64,000 nucleotides of DNA, from the NCBI GenBank assembly GCA_026874595.1, contig CM049313.1:11901508-11965507 (forward strand), read 5' to 3'. Position numbers and translations under genes: made by a program. The notes under the pieces were generated by a model, which saw only the letters and a program-made list of their open reading frames with translations, made no database searches and was not told where the DNA came from. The stretch is from Sipunculus nudus (taxonomy: Eukaryota > Annelida > Sipuncula > Golfingiida > Sipunculidae). Of this stretch, positions 46,990-58,397 are shown one piece after another. Positions within the stretch are counted from its first letter, which is position 1, and each line of letters starts with the position of its first letter.

Positions 46990-47077
<88 letters not shown>
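46990..47077. repeat. (TA)n microsatellite with a GA-rich tail
   Basis: Interrupted TA tract of about 88 bp, followed by 'cagagagatagagagagacagaggg'-type sequence (in pieces) to about 47105. Open frames reading Ile-Tyr repeats here are artefacts. Confidence 0.9.
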
Positions 47078-47081
<4 letters not shown>

Positions 47082-47331
47082 GAGATAGAGAGAGACAGAG
47101 GGATAGAGACAGACCGGGAAAGTTCAGCGGCCCAATGATATATACTAGACAATAGCAGCTCCTGCAGAAACTCGGATCGGCAATCGATATATCAGTGGGA
47201 ATAATTGATGGAGATTTATAAAACGTCACAATTATAATCAAGTATGATTTATTTAAATACTGATATCTCTTTTTTGATAAAGTGGCTCAGGCCAGTGTTT
47301 GTGTCATTTTCTGTTTACACTGAGACATCTC

Positions 47332-47444
47332 AGGTGACGATATGGCCATATTTGGAATGCGAGTCCTGGCGTCATATAGGACAATGACGTCACTCCACGA
47401 GTACGTGCAGTTTCCCTTAAAGGTGTCAGTAGATTAACGTACAG
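47332..47444 (+). repeat. CRE-bearing module, copy 2
   Basis: A diverged direct copy of 46785-46885. One CRE (TGACGTCA, 47385-47392) is kept and the other is mutated to 'tggcgtca'. Confidence 0.6.
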
Positions 47445-47789
47445 CATGAGGGCCACGATTGTTGTTCGTTTTGGCGCTGTTGTTATAAGAGGGTAAATGC
47501 TTAAGCTCCCCCAACCCCCATGGGAGATGGGCCCAAAAACCCGACTTTTACAAGTTTCGAGGGCTTATTTCCTCAGAAGTAACGTGTAAGATTCCTTATG
47601 TATGGAATATGGAAGGTGTGTGGAGAGATTTCCTATAGACCTGCACGGCGGCATGCAATTTTTGCTATGTAATGCTCCTGGGTACAATCCGGAAACTTAA
47701 AAAAATTCGCTTCACATAACGATCGTGAGGAATCTCACCTCCTTTATTTCTCAATACGGGTACCGTTTAATGTACATTTTAATTACAGT

Positions 47790-48370
47790 TAATAACATCA
47801 ATAATTGAGTGGTTATTACATTAAGGAACTTTATTACAATAGGGGTTACTCTGACCCCACCACTGTTGTAATAACTTTGCCAATTGTAATAAAATTTGTG
47901 CCAGGAAAATCTTATGGATATTTTTGTAGTACATGGAGATACATTAAGAACAGTTACAATTTACAGACATTTTAGCATTTGTAAACCATACAACTGTGAC
48001 ATTTTAATAAATATTAAAACACCTTTTATACCGTAAATGACATAGGTAATTAAGTGGTTATTACATTTAAGAAATTTATTACAGTAGGGGTTATTCGGAT
48101 CACCACTATTGTAATAACGTTGCCTATTGTAATATTTTTTAGTACAAGGGTGATACTATATGAACAGTTAAAATTTATAGACATATTGGTAGTAGCAAAC
48201 ATAACAACAGTTTCATTTAAGAAAATATTAAAATACCCTTTTTATATTGTAAATGAAATCAGTTATTGAATGGTTATTACAATTACGAACTTTATTACAA
48301 TAGGGGTTACTTGGGCCAAACCACTATTGTAAAAACGTTGCCTATTGTAATAAAATAAACAATAATTGAG
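47790..48370 (+). repeat. Three ~220-245-bp tandem units of the 'attacaataggggtta' type
   Basis: 'ggttattaca' followed by 'tttattaca.taggggtta' and then 'ctattgtaataacgttgcc' (read in pieces) occurs at about 47810, 48055 and 48272. The words are the same as those composing the inverted repeat arms at 43224-43432 and 50494-50693, so the three blocks belong to one family. Confidence 0.6.
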
Positions 48371-48619
48371 GAACTTACAGTTATTTGATTATGTTATGTT
48401 GATTATTAAGTGTAAACATATACTTTTTATCACGTGTCCAAACTGATGACATACAAAAAATGTCTTAATAATTGCCTATCCAGACAATGTAGAACAAAAT
48501 AGTACAGTCATTAATGAAAAATTATAATAATGTTGCCTGTTGTATTGAATGAAGGGTCAGTCACTATTATTTATATATGAATTGTCATTTATATTGTTTA
48601 ATTTAAAAACATATTATAA

Positions 48620-50366
48620 CTAGGGACCCATGGGTCTCGACGCTCAGCTGCATTTGTCTGGAAGGATATATGTTTATAAGATTTTCCAAAATATTGGTCC
48701 TGTGATCAGTTTGAAGCCAACCTGTCTACCAAAACTGGAGTTATCATCCATAAACTAATTTGTGAATGGATGGGCCCCGTGACCTTAACCTTTGACCTTG
48801 TGACCCCAAAATCAAAAGAAAAATTCCCCTATTGGCAGGTGCACCACAGGTCGATAGTGGAAGGATTGAGATGAAAAGTTTGTTTAAAATGCATCCACAA
48901 TCTTTCTAAAGTAGTGGGTCATGTGACCTTGACCTTTGATCTCATGACCCCAGAATCAACAGTTCTTACTTTAGTGGTGGGCCATAAATAAGTCAAGTTT
49001 GAAACCAATATTTCAAACCAAACTGGTGTTATCATCTGGAAACTAATATGTGGATAGATGACCCCAATGACCTTGACCTTTGACCTTGTGACCCCAAAAT
49101 CCATAAGTTACTTCCACTATTGGCAGTAGAGCAACATCTGGAAGATAGAAGGTTTGGGACAGAAAGTTTGGCTAAAAATACATCAACAATCTTTTTAAAG
49201 AAGTGGGTCCTGTGACCTTGACCTTTGGCCTTAAGACCCCAAAATCAAAAGGATTCTTACATTATTGGTGGGTCATATATAATTCAAAATTGAAACCAAT
49301 ATGTCAATCCAAACTGGAGTTATAATCCAGAAACAAATATGTGGACAGATGGGCCCCTGTGACCATGACCTTTGCCCGTGTAACCCCCAAAACAATCAGG
49401 TTCTTCCCCTATTGGCAGCTCAGCTATATGTGCAAGATGGAAGGTTTGGGATGAAAAGTTTGGCTTAAAATGCATCTACATTTACTTTCTAAATTTTCTT
49501 TCTAAATAAGTGGGTACTGTGACCTTGACCTTTGACCTCATGACCCCGAAACTGAACAGAATCTTCCCCTATTGCCAGGCTAGCAATATCTTAAAGATGG
49601 AAGGTTTGCAATGAAAAGTTTGGCTTCAAATGCATATGCATTCTTTTTAAGAAAAAGAGTCCTGTGACTTAGACCTTTGACCGTTGGACCCCAAAATCGA
49701 CACGGTTCTTATTTTAGTGGTGAGTCATATATAAGTTAAGTTTGAAGCCAACATGTCAAACTAAACTGGAGTTATCATCTGGAAACTAATTTGTAAACAG
49801 ATGGCCCCTGTGACCTTGACCTTTGACCATGTGACCCCAAATTCATTTATGCTCTCGCCATACTGGCAAGTCAGCTAAATGCGCAAAATGGAAAGTTTTG
49901 GATGAAAAGCTTGGCTTAAAGTGCAGCCATAATCTTTTTAAATAAGTGAGTCCTGTGACCTTGACCTTTGACCTCATGACCCCAAAATCATATAGGTTCT
50001 TGCTTTAGTGGTGGGCCATACCTAAGTCAAGTTTGAAATCCATGTGTCAATACAACCTGGAGTTATCATCTGGAAACCAATTTGTGTGGATGGACAGATG
50101 AATCGACAGACAGAAAAACAGACATACAGACAGGGTGATTTTATAATTCTGGGGGGTACTTTCAAGCCCCTTAGCTCAGAGGATATAGGTCACAGTGACC
50201 TAATTTCAGGTTTCCAAGGAGACTTTTTATTGACCTCCTAGGATGTCCAATTAGAAGTTTCTAAGACCAGCAACTACGATTTGTGCCCTGCTAACGGACG
50301 GCCGGACGGACGACGGACAAAGCGCCATTCCTATACCTCTGTTGACTTACAGTCAGCTGAGGTAAA
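48620..50366 (-). mobile_element. Complete family 2 element with a ~146-bp internal array
   Basis: Read on the minus strand. The 5' hairpin is TACCTCAGCTGACT against AGTCAACAGAGGTA at 50335-50364. A 'ggccgtccgttagcagggcac' segment and one 'ggaggtc..tctccttggaaacctg'-type unit follow. Nine units follow whose core (plus strand) GACCTTGACCTTTGACC starts near 48779, 48921, 49068, 49213, 49360, 49520, 49664, 49810 and 49957. The 3' end has the palindrome GACCCATGGGTC (48625-48636) and CTAG at 48620-48623, followed by T. No ORF. The hairpin, tandem array and hairpin architecture suggests a Helitron-like (HINE-type) element. Confidence 0.65.
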
Positions 50367-50493
50367 AACGTACCATTACAATATCGCACTAAAATATTGA
50401 TATACTTTGCTGAAAACAAATTATTTATATTATCACGATCAAAGGTATCGATATATCCGTTGTTCCACTGGATTCGCATTTTTTTTACCAGAG

Positions 50494-50693
50494 CTGGTGT
50501 GCAAAATCCATTGCAACCGCAACCCCTAATGTAATAAAAATGTTATGACAATAGGGGTTGCAAATACAACCCCTAATGTAATAATTATAACAATAGTGCA
50601 CGTTATTACAATAGGGGTTACGAGAAATAGCTCATTTGTAACCCCTAATGTAATAATTATTACAATAGGGGACGTTATTACAATAGGGCACGC
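50494..50693 (-). repeat. Right arm of the ~205-bp inverted repeat pair
   Basis: Partner of 43224-43432, in opposite orientation. The inner border is 'ctggtgtgcaaaa' and the outer border 'acaatagggcacg'. The 7.06 kb between the arms contains family 1 copy 5 and the family 2 element 48620-50366. Confidence 0.75.
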
Positions 50694-51435
50694 AACACAC
50701 TATTCCAAGCTCTCACCATGTACTATGGGAAAAATAGGGACCTTGTGCCCATGTCTTACTCCTCCTATATGCCTGTATAGCTGACGATTTAGGTACCCTA
50801 TTTTATTTCCTTATTATGGCACATCAGTATTGCTTTAACAAAGATTTAATTGATTAAAGCAACTGACGGATCCTAGCCTTTCATGTAAGTGATTGTAATG
50901 GGCTAAGCGTCAATATATATGAACATGTAAATTATCGAGAAAAAAAATATCTTTCATCTGGCATGGTCTTTTAGCATAACCTAGAATCAATTCTACATGT
51001 ATTTGAACAGCTACACAAAAGAACTAAAGAATTAAAATGACATCAAAGAGTACACTGTTTCAAATTTTTTTTCCGAGTTATGAATCTAAATAACATCTCT
51101 AGATCTTTTATAAAGCTACAAATGAGGGCACCAAGGTTTGTATATCAAGATTTTAAAAGCTTATATGAGGGTTGTTTAACTTAAAAAAACACAATCTTAC
51201 ATAAACAACATACAGGTCGATTAAAAAATCAAGGTTAAAAAAGTTCATGTTATATCACCAAACCTTCAAGATGATGTATATTTGAATTAACTATACTATC
51301 CAGTAAAATCTATAGCTCTATACCTTACCAGTCGAATCACCAAATCTTTTTAACTGTTATTTGTAGGATATTGCTAATTTCTAGACAGTTTTTACAGGAC
51401 ACTTAGTTTTATGTAACACCGGCACTAATTGTGTA

Positions 51436-51478
51436 TGACGTCACCACTTTCTGTGGTTCTGTGTACCCGCCATGTTGG
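51436..51478 (+). promoter_or_regulatory. CRE, RUNX-type and YY1-type motif cluster
   Basis: TGACGTCA at 51436-51443, TGTGGT at 51452-51457 and CCGCCATGTTGG at 51467-51478. CRE and YY1 pairs are common near promoters. No transcript evidence and no adjacent gene. Confidence 0.3.
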
Positions 51479-52020
51479 CCAGACAATGGTTGAATTAAAC
51501 TTCGTTATGTTCCTGGAATTGTCATTACTTGTGTAAAACACGACATTATTTGTCACTATTACTGTCATCATACTTGCATATGACAAAAACCTGGAACTTT
51601 CATTCATGCATTTAACTGATTAATCAGTCATAGAAATTCAATAACAAATATTATTATTGATACATGATATTTTATTATTCTATTCTTAACATTATAGGCG
51701 TCATAGTAGCATGTACGTGCAAGTTTTATTTTTTATATTCTCAATCTTGCTCTGAATATAAATAAAGCTGGTTGAAAAAAGACAGTATAAAAATCATTGT
51801 ACATAAGTTAGCACCATCATTAATGAAATATTTGCAGAATGCCTCCATTTGAAACTTAATTTGATTCGTGGCAATCAGAAAGACATATAAAGTTCCTATC
51901 ACTGCAATGGAAGGTATAAACAACTTGTATTGTTAAAGAAACTGCTGTCAAATTATCAATACATGTTAACACAAACTGACATTTATAGCAAATCGAAATG
52001 TAGCCGTGTTATGATCGCCT

Positions 52021-52037
52021 GCGCCCCCTGGTGGCCA
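52021..52037 (-). promoter_or_regulatory. CTCF-type binding motif
   Basis: The minus strand reads TGGCCACCAGGGGGCGC, which agrees with the vertebrate CTCF core consensus (as I know it) at all 17 positions. Its GC-rich run stands out in AT-rich surroundings. CTCF and its motif are conserved across bilaterians. It lies between the two genes, where an insulator or loop anchor would be plausible. Confidence 0.5.
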
Positions 52038-52726
52038 CAGTCGTATAGCAAATAATATGGTTCTGGTGTGGCCCTTGCGTGCTAAAATGACTAAGTTTAT
52101 AGTCTGTGCATTCGGACATCTCAAAGAAGAATTAGAGATAAACACACAAATTTAACCCACAGACACGACGATGAGACTATGTACAGTGCAAATACAGGGT
52201 TACAAATTAAGTGAAATCCAAGTCTTTTGTTGTAAATTGTCTACATTTTTTTATTTATTACAAGTCTATCAGTTTCAATACTAAATTTCATTTTCATTCC
52301 ACAAAACTATTTGATATTATGGATATCTTATAAATCAAATGTGGCCTATATTACCCCGAACAAGGGAAAAACCTCATTTTTATACCTGGTGACCTTGATG
52401 ACCTACAAAATGACCTTCAAGTTCAAGGTCAGAGTTAGGCTGGCCCACTATGAGGCGTATTTCCTCCAAGCAACAGATCGCCGTTAACCTTGCACATGCT
52501 ATGGCGCATTCACTATATGCTTCGGCCTTTTGAAATCAGTTCAGCCACGTGAAGGACACGTGTCTGTATTTATTTTCCCTATATAACATCTATAAAACAC
52601 CTGAGGTTTGGGCCTCTTTTAAATAAATTTCAACAAAAATTTTTATATTAAACTTTTTTTTTTAGCTGAGAATTTGTTGTTTATACAGTCAACCTGGACC
52701 CAGAAAATGGGGCTTGTGTATCTCCT

Positions 52727-54110
52727 TTTTAGCTCAGCTGACTATAAGTCATCTGAGCTATAGTCATGGTCCATTGTCCGTCGTCCGTCCGTCTGTCTGT
52801 CCGTCCGTCCGTCTGTCCTTCCGTAAGACTGGCACGTTTCGACACCGTTGGACCTACGAATCTGAATTTCGGCATACAGTTAAAGATGTCCCCATAATCT
52901 CCTACCATGCCAAAAATTGGGTCAATAGGACTTCGTTCCTTTGAGATATTAAGGAAAAACCTCAATTTTTTTATTAGAAATCTATTTTCACACTTCAGGA
53001 CTGCCTAATATCAAAACCACTCATCTGGTTTTCTTCATATTTACCATAAATATTCCTCTATATAGTTCCTATGTACATGCCAGATATTAAATCAGTATTA
53101 TATAATTTAAAAAAGTTATTAGCCCAAACATAATGCACTTTGTAAAAAAATCAGGAAGATATTTTGTCACTTAAGACCCAAAGTGTTAAAGGTAGGGACT
53201 TTTTTCCAGTAATACAACTTTAATTAATCAAAATTCAATTGTATACCAAAAATAAGATCAAAATCTGTTAAATTTGTTTAAATATTGGCAAAAATATAAA
53301 ATTGGTACCTTAAATTTTGCCCAACTTTTCCTGTAAGAACTGTGGATTTAATTTTCACACTATGTATACATAAGGATTTAATCTGTTAAAATCTGAAATT
53401 TGAAAATAAAAGATGCAAAATTAGGCTAGTTATTGAATTTTTTTGGAGGCTCTTGTTGTATTCCCTTACATTGTCAAGCAGCCCACTTTGATGACTGTAG
53501 GTCATTCAGTGCACATCTCTATGCTCCCCAGGCTGTTGACATAATTTTAGATGTCCCCAAAATCTCCTACCATACCGGAAATTGGGTCATTAGGACTTTG
53601 TTCCTTCGAGATATTAAGGAAAAAAAACTCCGTTTTCCATAAAAAAAGCCATTGTTACACTTCAAGGCTGCCTAATATCAAAACCACTGATCTGTTTTTG
53701 ATCGTATTTAGTATTCACATTTTTTTATACATTTTCTATGAACATACCAAAAATTAGGTCAGTATTGAGTATTATTTTGAAGTTATGGGCCAAAACATAA
53801 TGCCATTTTTAAAAAAATCAGGAAATATATTTACTCACATGAGAATTGCTGAACCTAGAGACCTTTTTTCAGGAATATAACTTTATTTAATCAAAATTCA
53901 ATTGTTTATCCAAAATTAGATCTGAATTTTGCAAATTTTTCAAGTTATTAGCATAAATAAAAAACAATACCTTAAATTTTGTCCAACTTTGGCACTGTTG
54001 ATTTAATTTTCCCAGCATATATGCATAAGGATTTAATCTTTTAAAATCTGAACTTTCAAAAGAAATTGATTGGAAAGAATAGCTTTTATTCATGTTTTCA
54101 CACACCATGT
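52727..54110 (+). mobile_element. Family 2 element with ~665-bp internal duplication
   Basis: The 5' hairpin AGCTCAGCTGACT/AGTCATCTGAGCT lies at 52731-52762, followed by a 'gtccgtccgtctgtctg' run. The phrase 'agatgtcccca.aatctcctaccat.cc' through 'gcctaatatcaaaaccact' (in pieces) occurs near 52885 and again near 53550. The family 2 3' terminus is not seen at the end of this block. The closest one is at 55841-55870. Confidence 0.55.
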
Positions 54111-55104
54111 CAAGTGTTGTTTACATCTAGCCCACCTAGTAGTACAGCCTTCACTTGCATTATGTAACCCACCCCAGGCAGCTTACCTTGGCCCAGCTTG
54201 GCCACTACTAGCAGGCTTCCCCTCGCCCTGCACTCATCCCCCCCCCCCCCCCCCCCCAGCTGGTGCATAAACTAGATGAATGTTATAATTTTTCTGTATT
54301 TTATTTTATTCTTGGACATGCTACATTTTAGATTTTGTATTGAACCACCAGGGTTACAATGATTAAAGTGTACATTTAATTGTGTCCACAAAGTGGTGTA
54401 TTGCTGTGAAAGTCTGGATGTTCATGAGATAAGTAATTCCTTACTTCAGAAGAGTAAAAACTTCGCCAGGTGTGAAATTGACTATTAATTCCAGTAATTA
54501 ATTAAAACTGGGATAGTAATTAGCACAATGATATTGTTTGTCCCTCATTCAACCAACAGTGTGTATACTTAATTTGAAAAGATGTTTTATTTTGTCAAAT
54601 TTACTTTTATTTTATTTTGGTGAATAAAATTAAGCATGTCCTGAAAACTCCAATATGCAAAACTTTTTAATAGTGATTCAAGGAATATTCTTGTAGATGC
54701 CATGTTGTGGCATTATTTTCTTTTAAAATCAGTTAAAACATTTATGATTTAAAAATAATAAAATATATGTGTATGCATAATATGACCCAATGTTTTTTAG
54801 TCTGTATATATAATGATTGCAACTTTTGCAAACTTTTGCAACAATTCTAATATTTTAACTTATATTTTCAGGTTTTTTAATTAAAAATTTATAAACCTGT
54901 AAATAAAAAAATGATACAGATAAAAACTTCTTAATGGAAAAAGTGGATCTGCTTAAAAAAATAGGATTATATATAAACTTAAAAGCATTATTCTCTTGAA
55001 AGTGAAATAAAGGTATTAGTCCATTCTGTCCACTTGCCTGTACATCTGTAAATTTTCGTATGCAACACAGTATCTCAAAACTTTTACTGTTTTTCTTCAT
55101 GACA
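54111..55104. other. Non-coding, with a 22-C homopolymer
   Basis: C-run at about 54237-54258. AT-rich otherwise, with no exon supported. Confidence 0.45.
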
Positions 55105-55870
55105 GTCTTGTCAGAGTATTAGTTTGCAATCATATATTTAGAACTTTACTATAACCAAGTAGGAGGGCCCCTTTCCTCTTAGCTTTTCATATTCTTATAT
55201 AAATGAAAAACATTACAATAGAATATTTCTACATCCACCTTCGTGCTGCCCTCACTTTTCCCTTCTCCGAACCCCATCCCAAAGTCAGCCTCAGTAAGCA
55301 AGAACAAGATGAAGCAGATATATTCATACTTTAATATTTTGTATAACTATTCGTCCATAGGTACCTATGTACATGCCAGAAATTATGTCAATATTGTGTA
55401 ATATGTAGACATAGTGGGCATCACAATAATGTACCTTGTCAAGACTAAAGAGATATTGTGTCATACAGTCACATATTCATAAATCACTTCATCAGCATAG
55501 TTAATCATAACATCATATCTGTCAAATTGAACGCTTGCAGACTACCATACACTTTAGATCCTTCAACAAATAGCCTTATCATCTACTACTGCTTATTACT
55601 GCTGTCATTGCATTCATATTTGCTCAAATATATCACAATTTTCAACCCCTTCTAAATAAATAAAAAATAAACCACTTTATTTGACTCTATTAATCCATCA
55701 GTCAGGTAATTTCATTTATCATTTACTCACATATTACATTACATTCCTTTATAATAGCCCAACATGTACATGATATTCATAAGCTTTATCGACTCGATAT
55801 AGTATCACAGTGGAGAAACATTTATAGTCCAATCACGATCAGCTGAGCGCCGTGACCCATGGGTCCCTTG
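55105..55870 (+). mobile_element. Family 2-related fragment with 3' end
   Basis: It opens with 'cagtcttgtcagagtattag', shared with 24738 onward, and closes with 'cagctgagcgccgtgacccatgggtcccttgtt' (55841-55871, read in pieces). The middle is unlike the other copies, apart from 'tacctatgtacatgccagaaatt'-type text (in pieces) near 55361-55383. Confidence 0.5.
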
Positions 55871-55871
55871 T

Positions 55872-57121
55872 TTAACCATCCTGGCCAAAATGCAGTGAAG
55901 CCTAAAATAACCCTCCAAGGAGTCCAAAACAAGCATTTGGACATCATGTCTTTGATTGGCCACAAATAAAAAAAAAAAGACCAATAATGTCAATTTTATT
56001 GGGGATTACTGAAAAATCAAACAATGGGGTGTTTTTGATGCTCCATCACTTGATGGCGAGAGCCAACCAGAGAAAGCCAGACCATTCACTACACTCCTTC
56101 AGACCCCAGGTCATCTAAACAAATAAGACCACGTGACCTCAAAACAATAGGCCTTTTGTTTTGATTTTGCCGAACTGATTTCAAAAGGCCGAAGCGTTGT
56201 GAATGGCTATGTCACAAAGCTTAGAACAGGTACTGACACCTCGCGATAAATTATTTAACTAATTTACGGCAATCTGGATAAAGAGCTGGCACTGAGGTTT
56301 TTTTTTTTTTTTTTTTTTAGGATTTTTCCTACAGGCCTACAATGCTATAAATAACAATGCAATCGATTTATATTGTATTTTGAATATACTCAAGTATAGC
56401 AAATTAAAATTATATACAGTGGCGTCGATTTATCATTAAGGCGGGGGGGGGGGGGATTGAAATATCACATTTTTATAGATCTCTGCGTATATATATTATT
56501 TCCAAAAATGACCTTAAAATTTCAGGTGGCATTCACCCATACTTATTTCTTCACTCTATTACTGTTTGATCTAGCATGGATGCCTACTATTACCAAGCAA
56601 TGCCCTTTAAGGCGAAAAAAATCAACTTAGGCTGGCCCACTATCGACCTCAGTGAGGGCCTGTATAGAAATTCCCTAATTATTATACAGATGAATACCTC
56701 TATTATAATTGATATAGTCGTGACAACGGGGCAGACTCCTTTGAATATTGATCTACATCACCTCGAAAATTTAATGGATTCTTCCTCGTATGTTTTCCTA
56801 ACACATCATAAATGTTTAACAAAACCTGTTCAAAACTGTTTGCGTTCATTAATTTTGGTAACAGACAAACAAAGGGTAAAGTATAATACCTTTCGCCGCC
56901 TGGCGGAGGTATGAGAAACTATGATCAGTTGCGTGTGCCATAAATTACAAACAAATTACCTGTATGTCCAACATGACTGGATATATTAAGTACAGGCGAG
57001 ATGGGAACAGAAAGCAGGCAATTTATCTTCAAGTAGGGGGATTCAGGGGCGTAGTTTTGAGCACTTTTATTGCTAGACCCACGAATAATGAAATATCCTT
57101 TATCCGAGTTATACCACACAC

Positions 57122-57124
<3 letters not shown>
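55872..57124. other. Non-coding stretch with a 112-codon open frame of doubtful status
   Basis: A T-run at 56300-56320 and a G-run at 56442-56455. The open frame 56576-56914 has no recognisable domain, its composition is like its AT-rich flanks, and it ends inside the small hairpin CCGCCTGGCGG (56896-56906). I regard it as chance or transposon-derived rather than a gene. Confidence 0.4.

Positions 57125-57164
<40 letters not shown>
57125..57164. repeat. (TA)n microsatellite
   Basis: About 40 bp of TA. Just beyond it, 'gactgaggtcattcaaaataattta' (in pieces) is repeated at 57187 and 57307, a ~120-bp direct duplication. Confidence 0.9.
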
Positions 57165-57168
<4 letters not shown>

Positions 57169-58318
57169 GACATGTGTATGATATATGACTGAGGTCATTC
57201 AAAATAATTTATAACCTATATCTGTAAATGATGGTCCGTAAAGCAGACAGGCCGACATTTAACAAGTATATCACACTTAGGTTATTTAAGATGTGTCTGG
57301 TGTATGACTGAGGTCATTCAAAATAATTTATATACCAACTGTTAATGCTGGCCCATTAAGCAGATAGGCAGAAATGGAACAAGTTTATTATAGATTCATA
57401 TATTTTATTTCATATACAGTGAAACCTCGTTGATACAGTGAATTCGTTCCATTGTGTTATTTTTCTTCACCAGTATAACAAAATAGACACAGCACAATTT
57501 CATTCAGGGAGTAGTATTATTGATCATGTGTCGTGTGGATTATTTTTAACAATCATTTGTTGATTAATACATGAGGCTGGCTGTTTGTCACCATACTGAA
57601 GTTCAATGTGGATCCCTGTTTTAACAGTAGGATGTCATGACGTTACCATCTCTTTGACAATTTCGAAGGCTGCCCAGTCTGATAATTAGCCTCAATTATT
57701 AATATTCCCAGGCAAGTGAAAAAAGTTTGTTGCATGTCAGGGTTCGATCATTCTCTTTACATGTATATGTTAACACATTGTGCTTTAACAGGTATACCAC
57801 AGATTAGTTTGCAGATCTGAGTTTATATCTGACAGCGCGTACTTAAAAGGCCTTCAGGAAAATATAATTAAATTTATCACACGCATGAAAAGAATATTAT
57901 AGGTCCGGTAAATCGAAATGTATGTACTAACATGTCGATCTGTCATGTGTAGGGTGCATTACATCCTGAACAGAGACTGTCTCGACTGTTGCAAAGTGTG
58001 ACGTCACAGGCTAAATATAGAAATGACTAAAATCTAACATGTTATTTTTATTCTTCCCTGAAAATTTGGCTTGTCAGTGTCAGAAATACTTAGCTTTTGA
58101 TGAGATCAAACATGTTTATTCACAGTGGATTTTCTTGTGGCTGACGTCACTGCCAAATAGACAGTGCTCATAGATGTGCCATTCTTACACAAGTATGAGG
58201 TTATGAGACCAGGCCTGCAATATGTTTGCTTGACCCGAGAGGTTTCCTGTTAAACCTTCTTGCTTGACCCTAATAAAAATTAGTCCGAGCTAGTACTAGG
58301 GATATATAGGCGGTACCT

Positions 58319-58323
<5 letters not shown>
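57165..58323. other. Non-coding stretch with two CRE palindromes
   Basis: TGACGTCA at 57999-58006 and 58142-58149. A 'ctaaatata' follows the first by 7 bp but no downstream gene was found. Nothing else supported. Confidence 0.35.
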
Positions 58324-58376
<53 letters not shown>

Positions 58377-58397
58377 TTATAAATATATATATATATA
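58324..58397. repeat. (TA)n microsatellite, interrupted
   Basis: About 74 bp of TA with a few substitutions. Confidence 0.9.

Larger units (their letters stand above)
50694..52726. other. Non-coding stretch with candidate regulatory sites
   Basis: No coding exon supported. The stretch contains a CRE/RUNX/YY1-type cluster (51436-51478), a CTCF-type motif (52021-52037) and a 'gccttttgaaatcagttca' arm (near 52515-52552) that recurs inverted near 56170-56210. Confidence 0.45.

Noticed and set aside
43224-50693. Large self-synthesising (Maverick-type) transposon defined by the inverted repeats
   Set aside because: The interval has no polymerase, integrase or capsid-like reading frames and consists of repeats and nested small elements.
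56576-56914. 112-codon open frame
   Set aside because: No recognisable domain, no supporting splice or promoter context, AT-biased composition like its flanks, and it ends in a small hairpin typical of repeat DNA.
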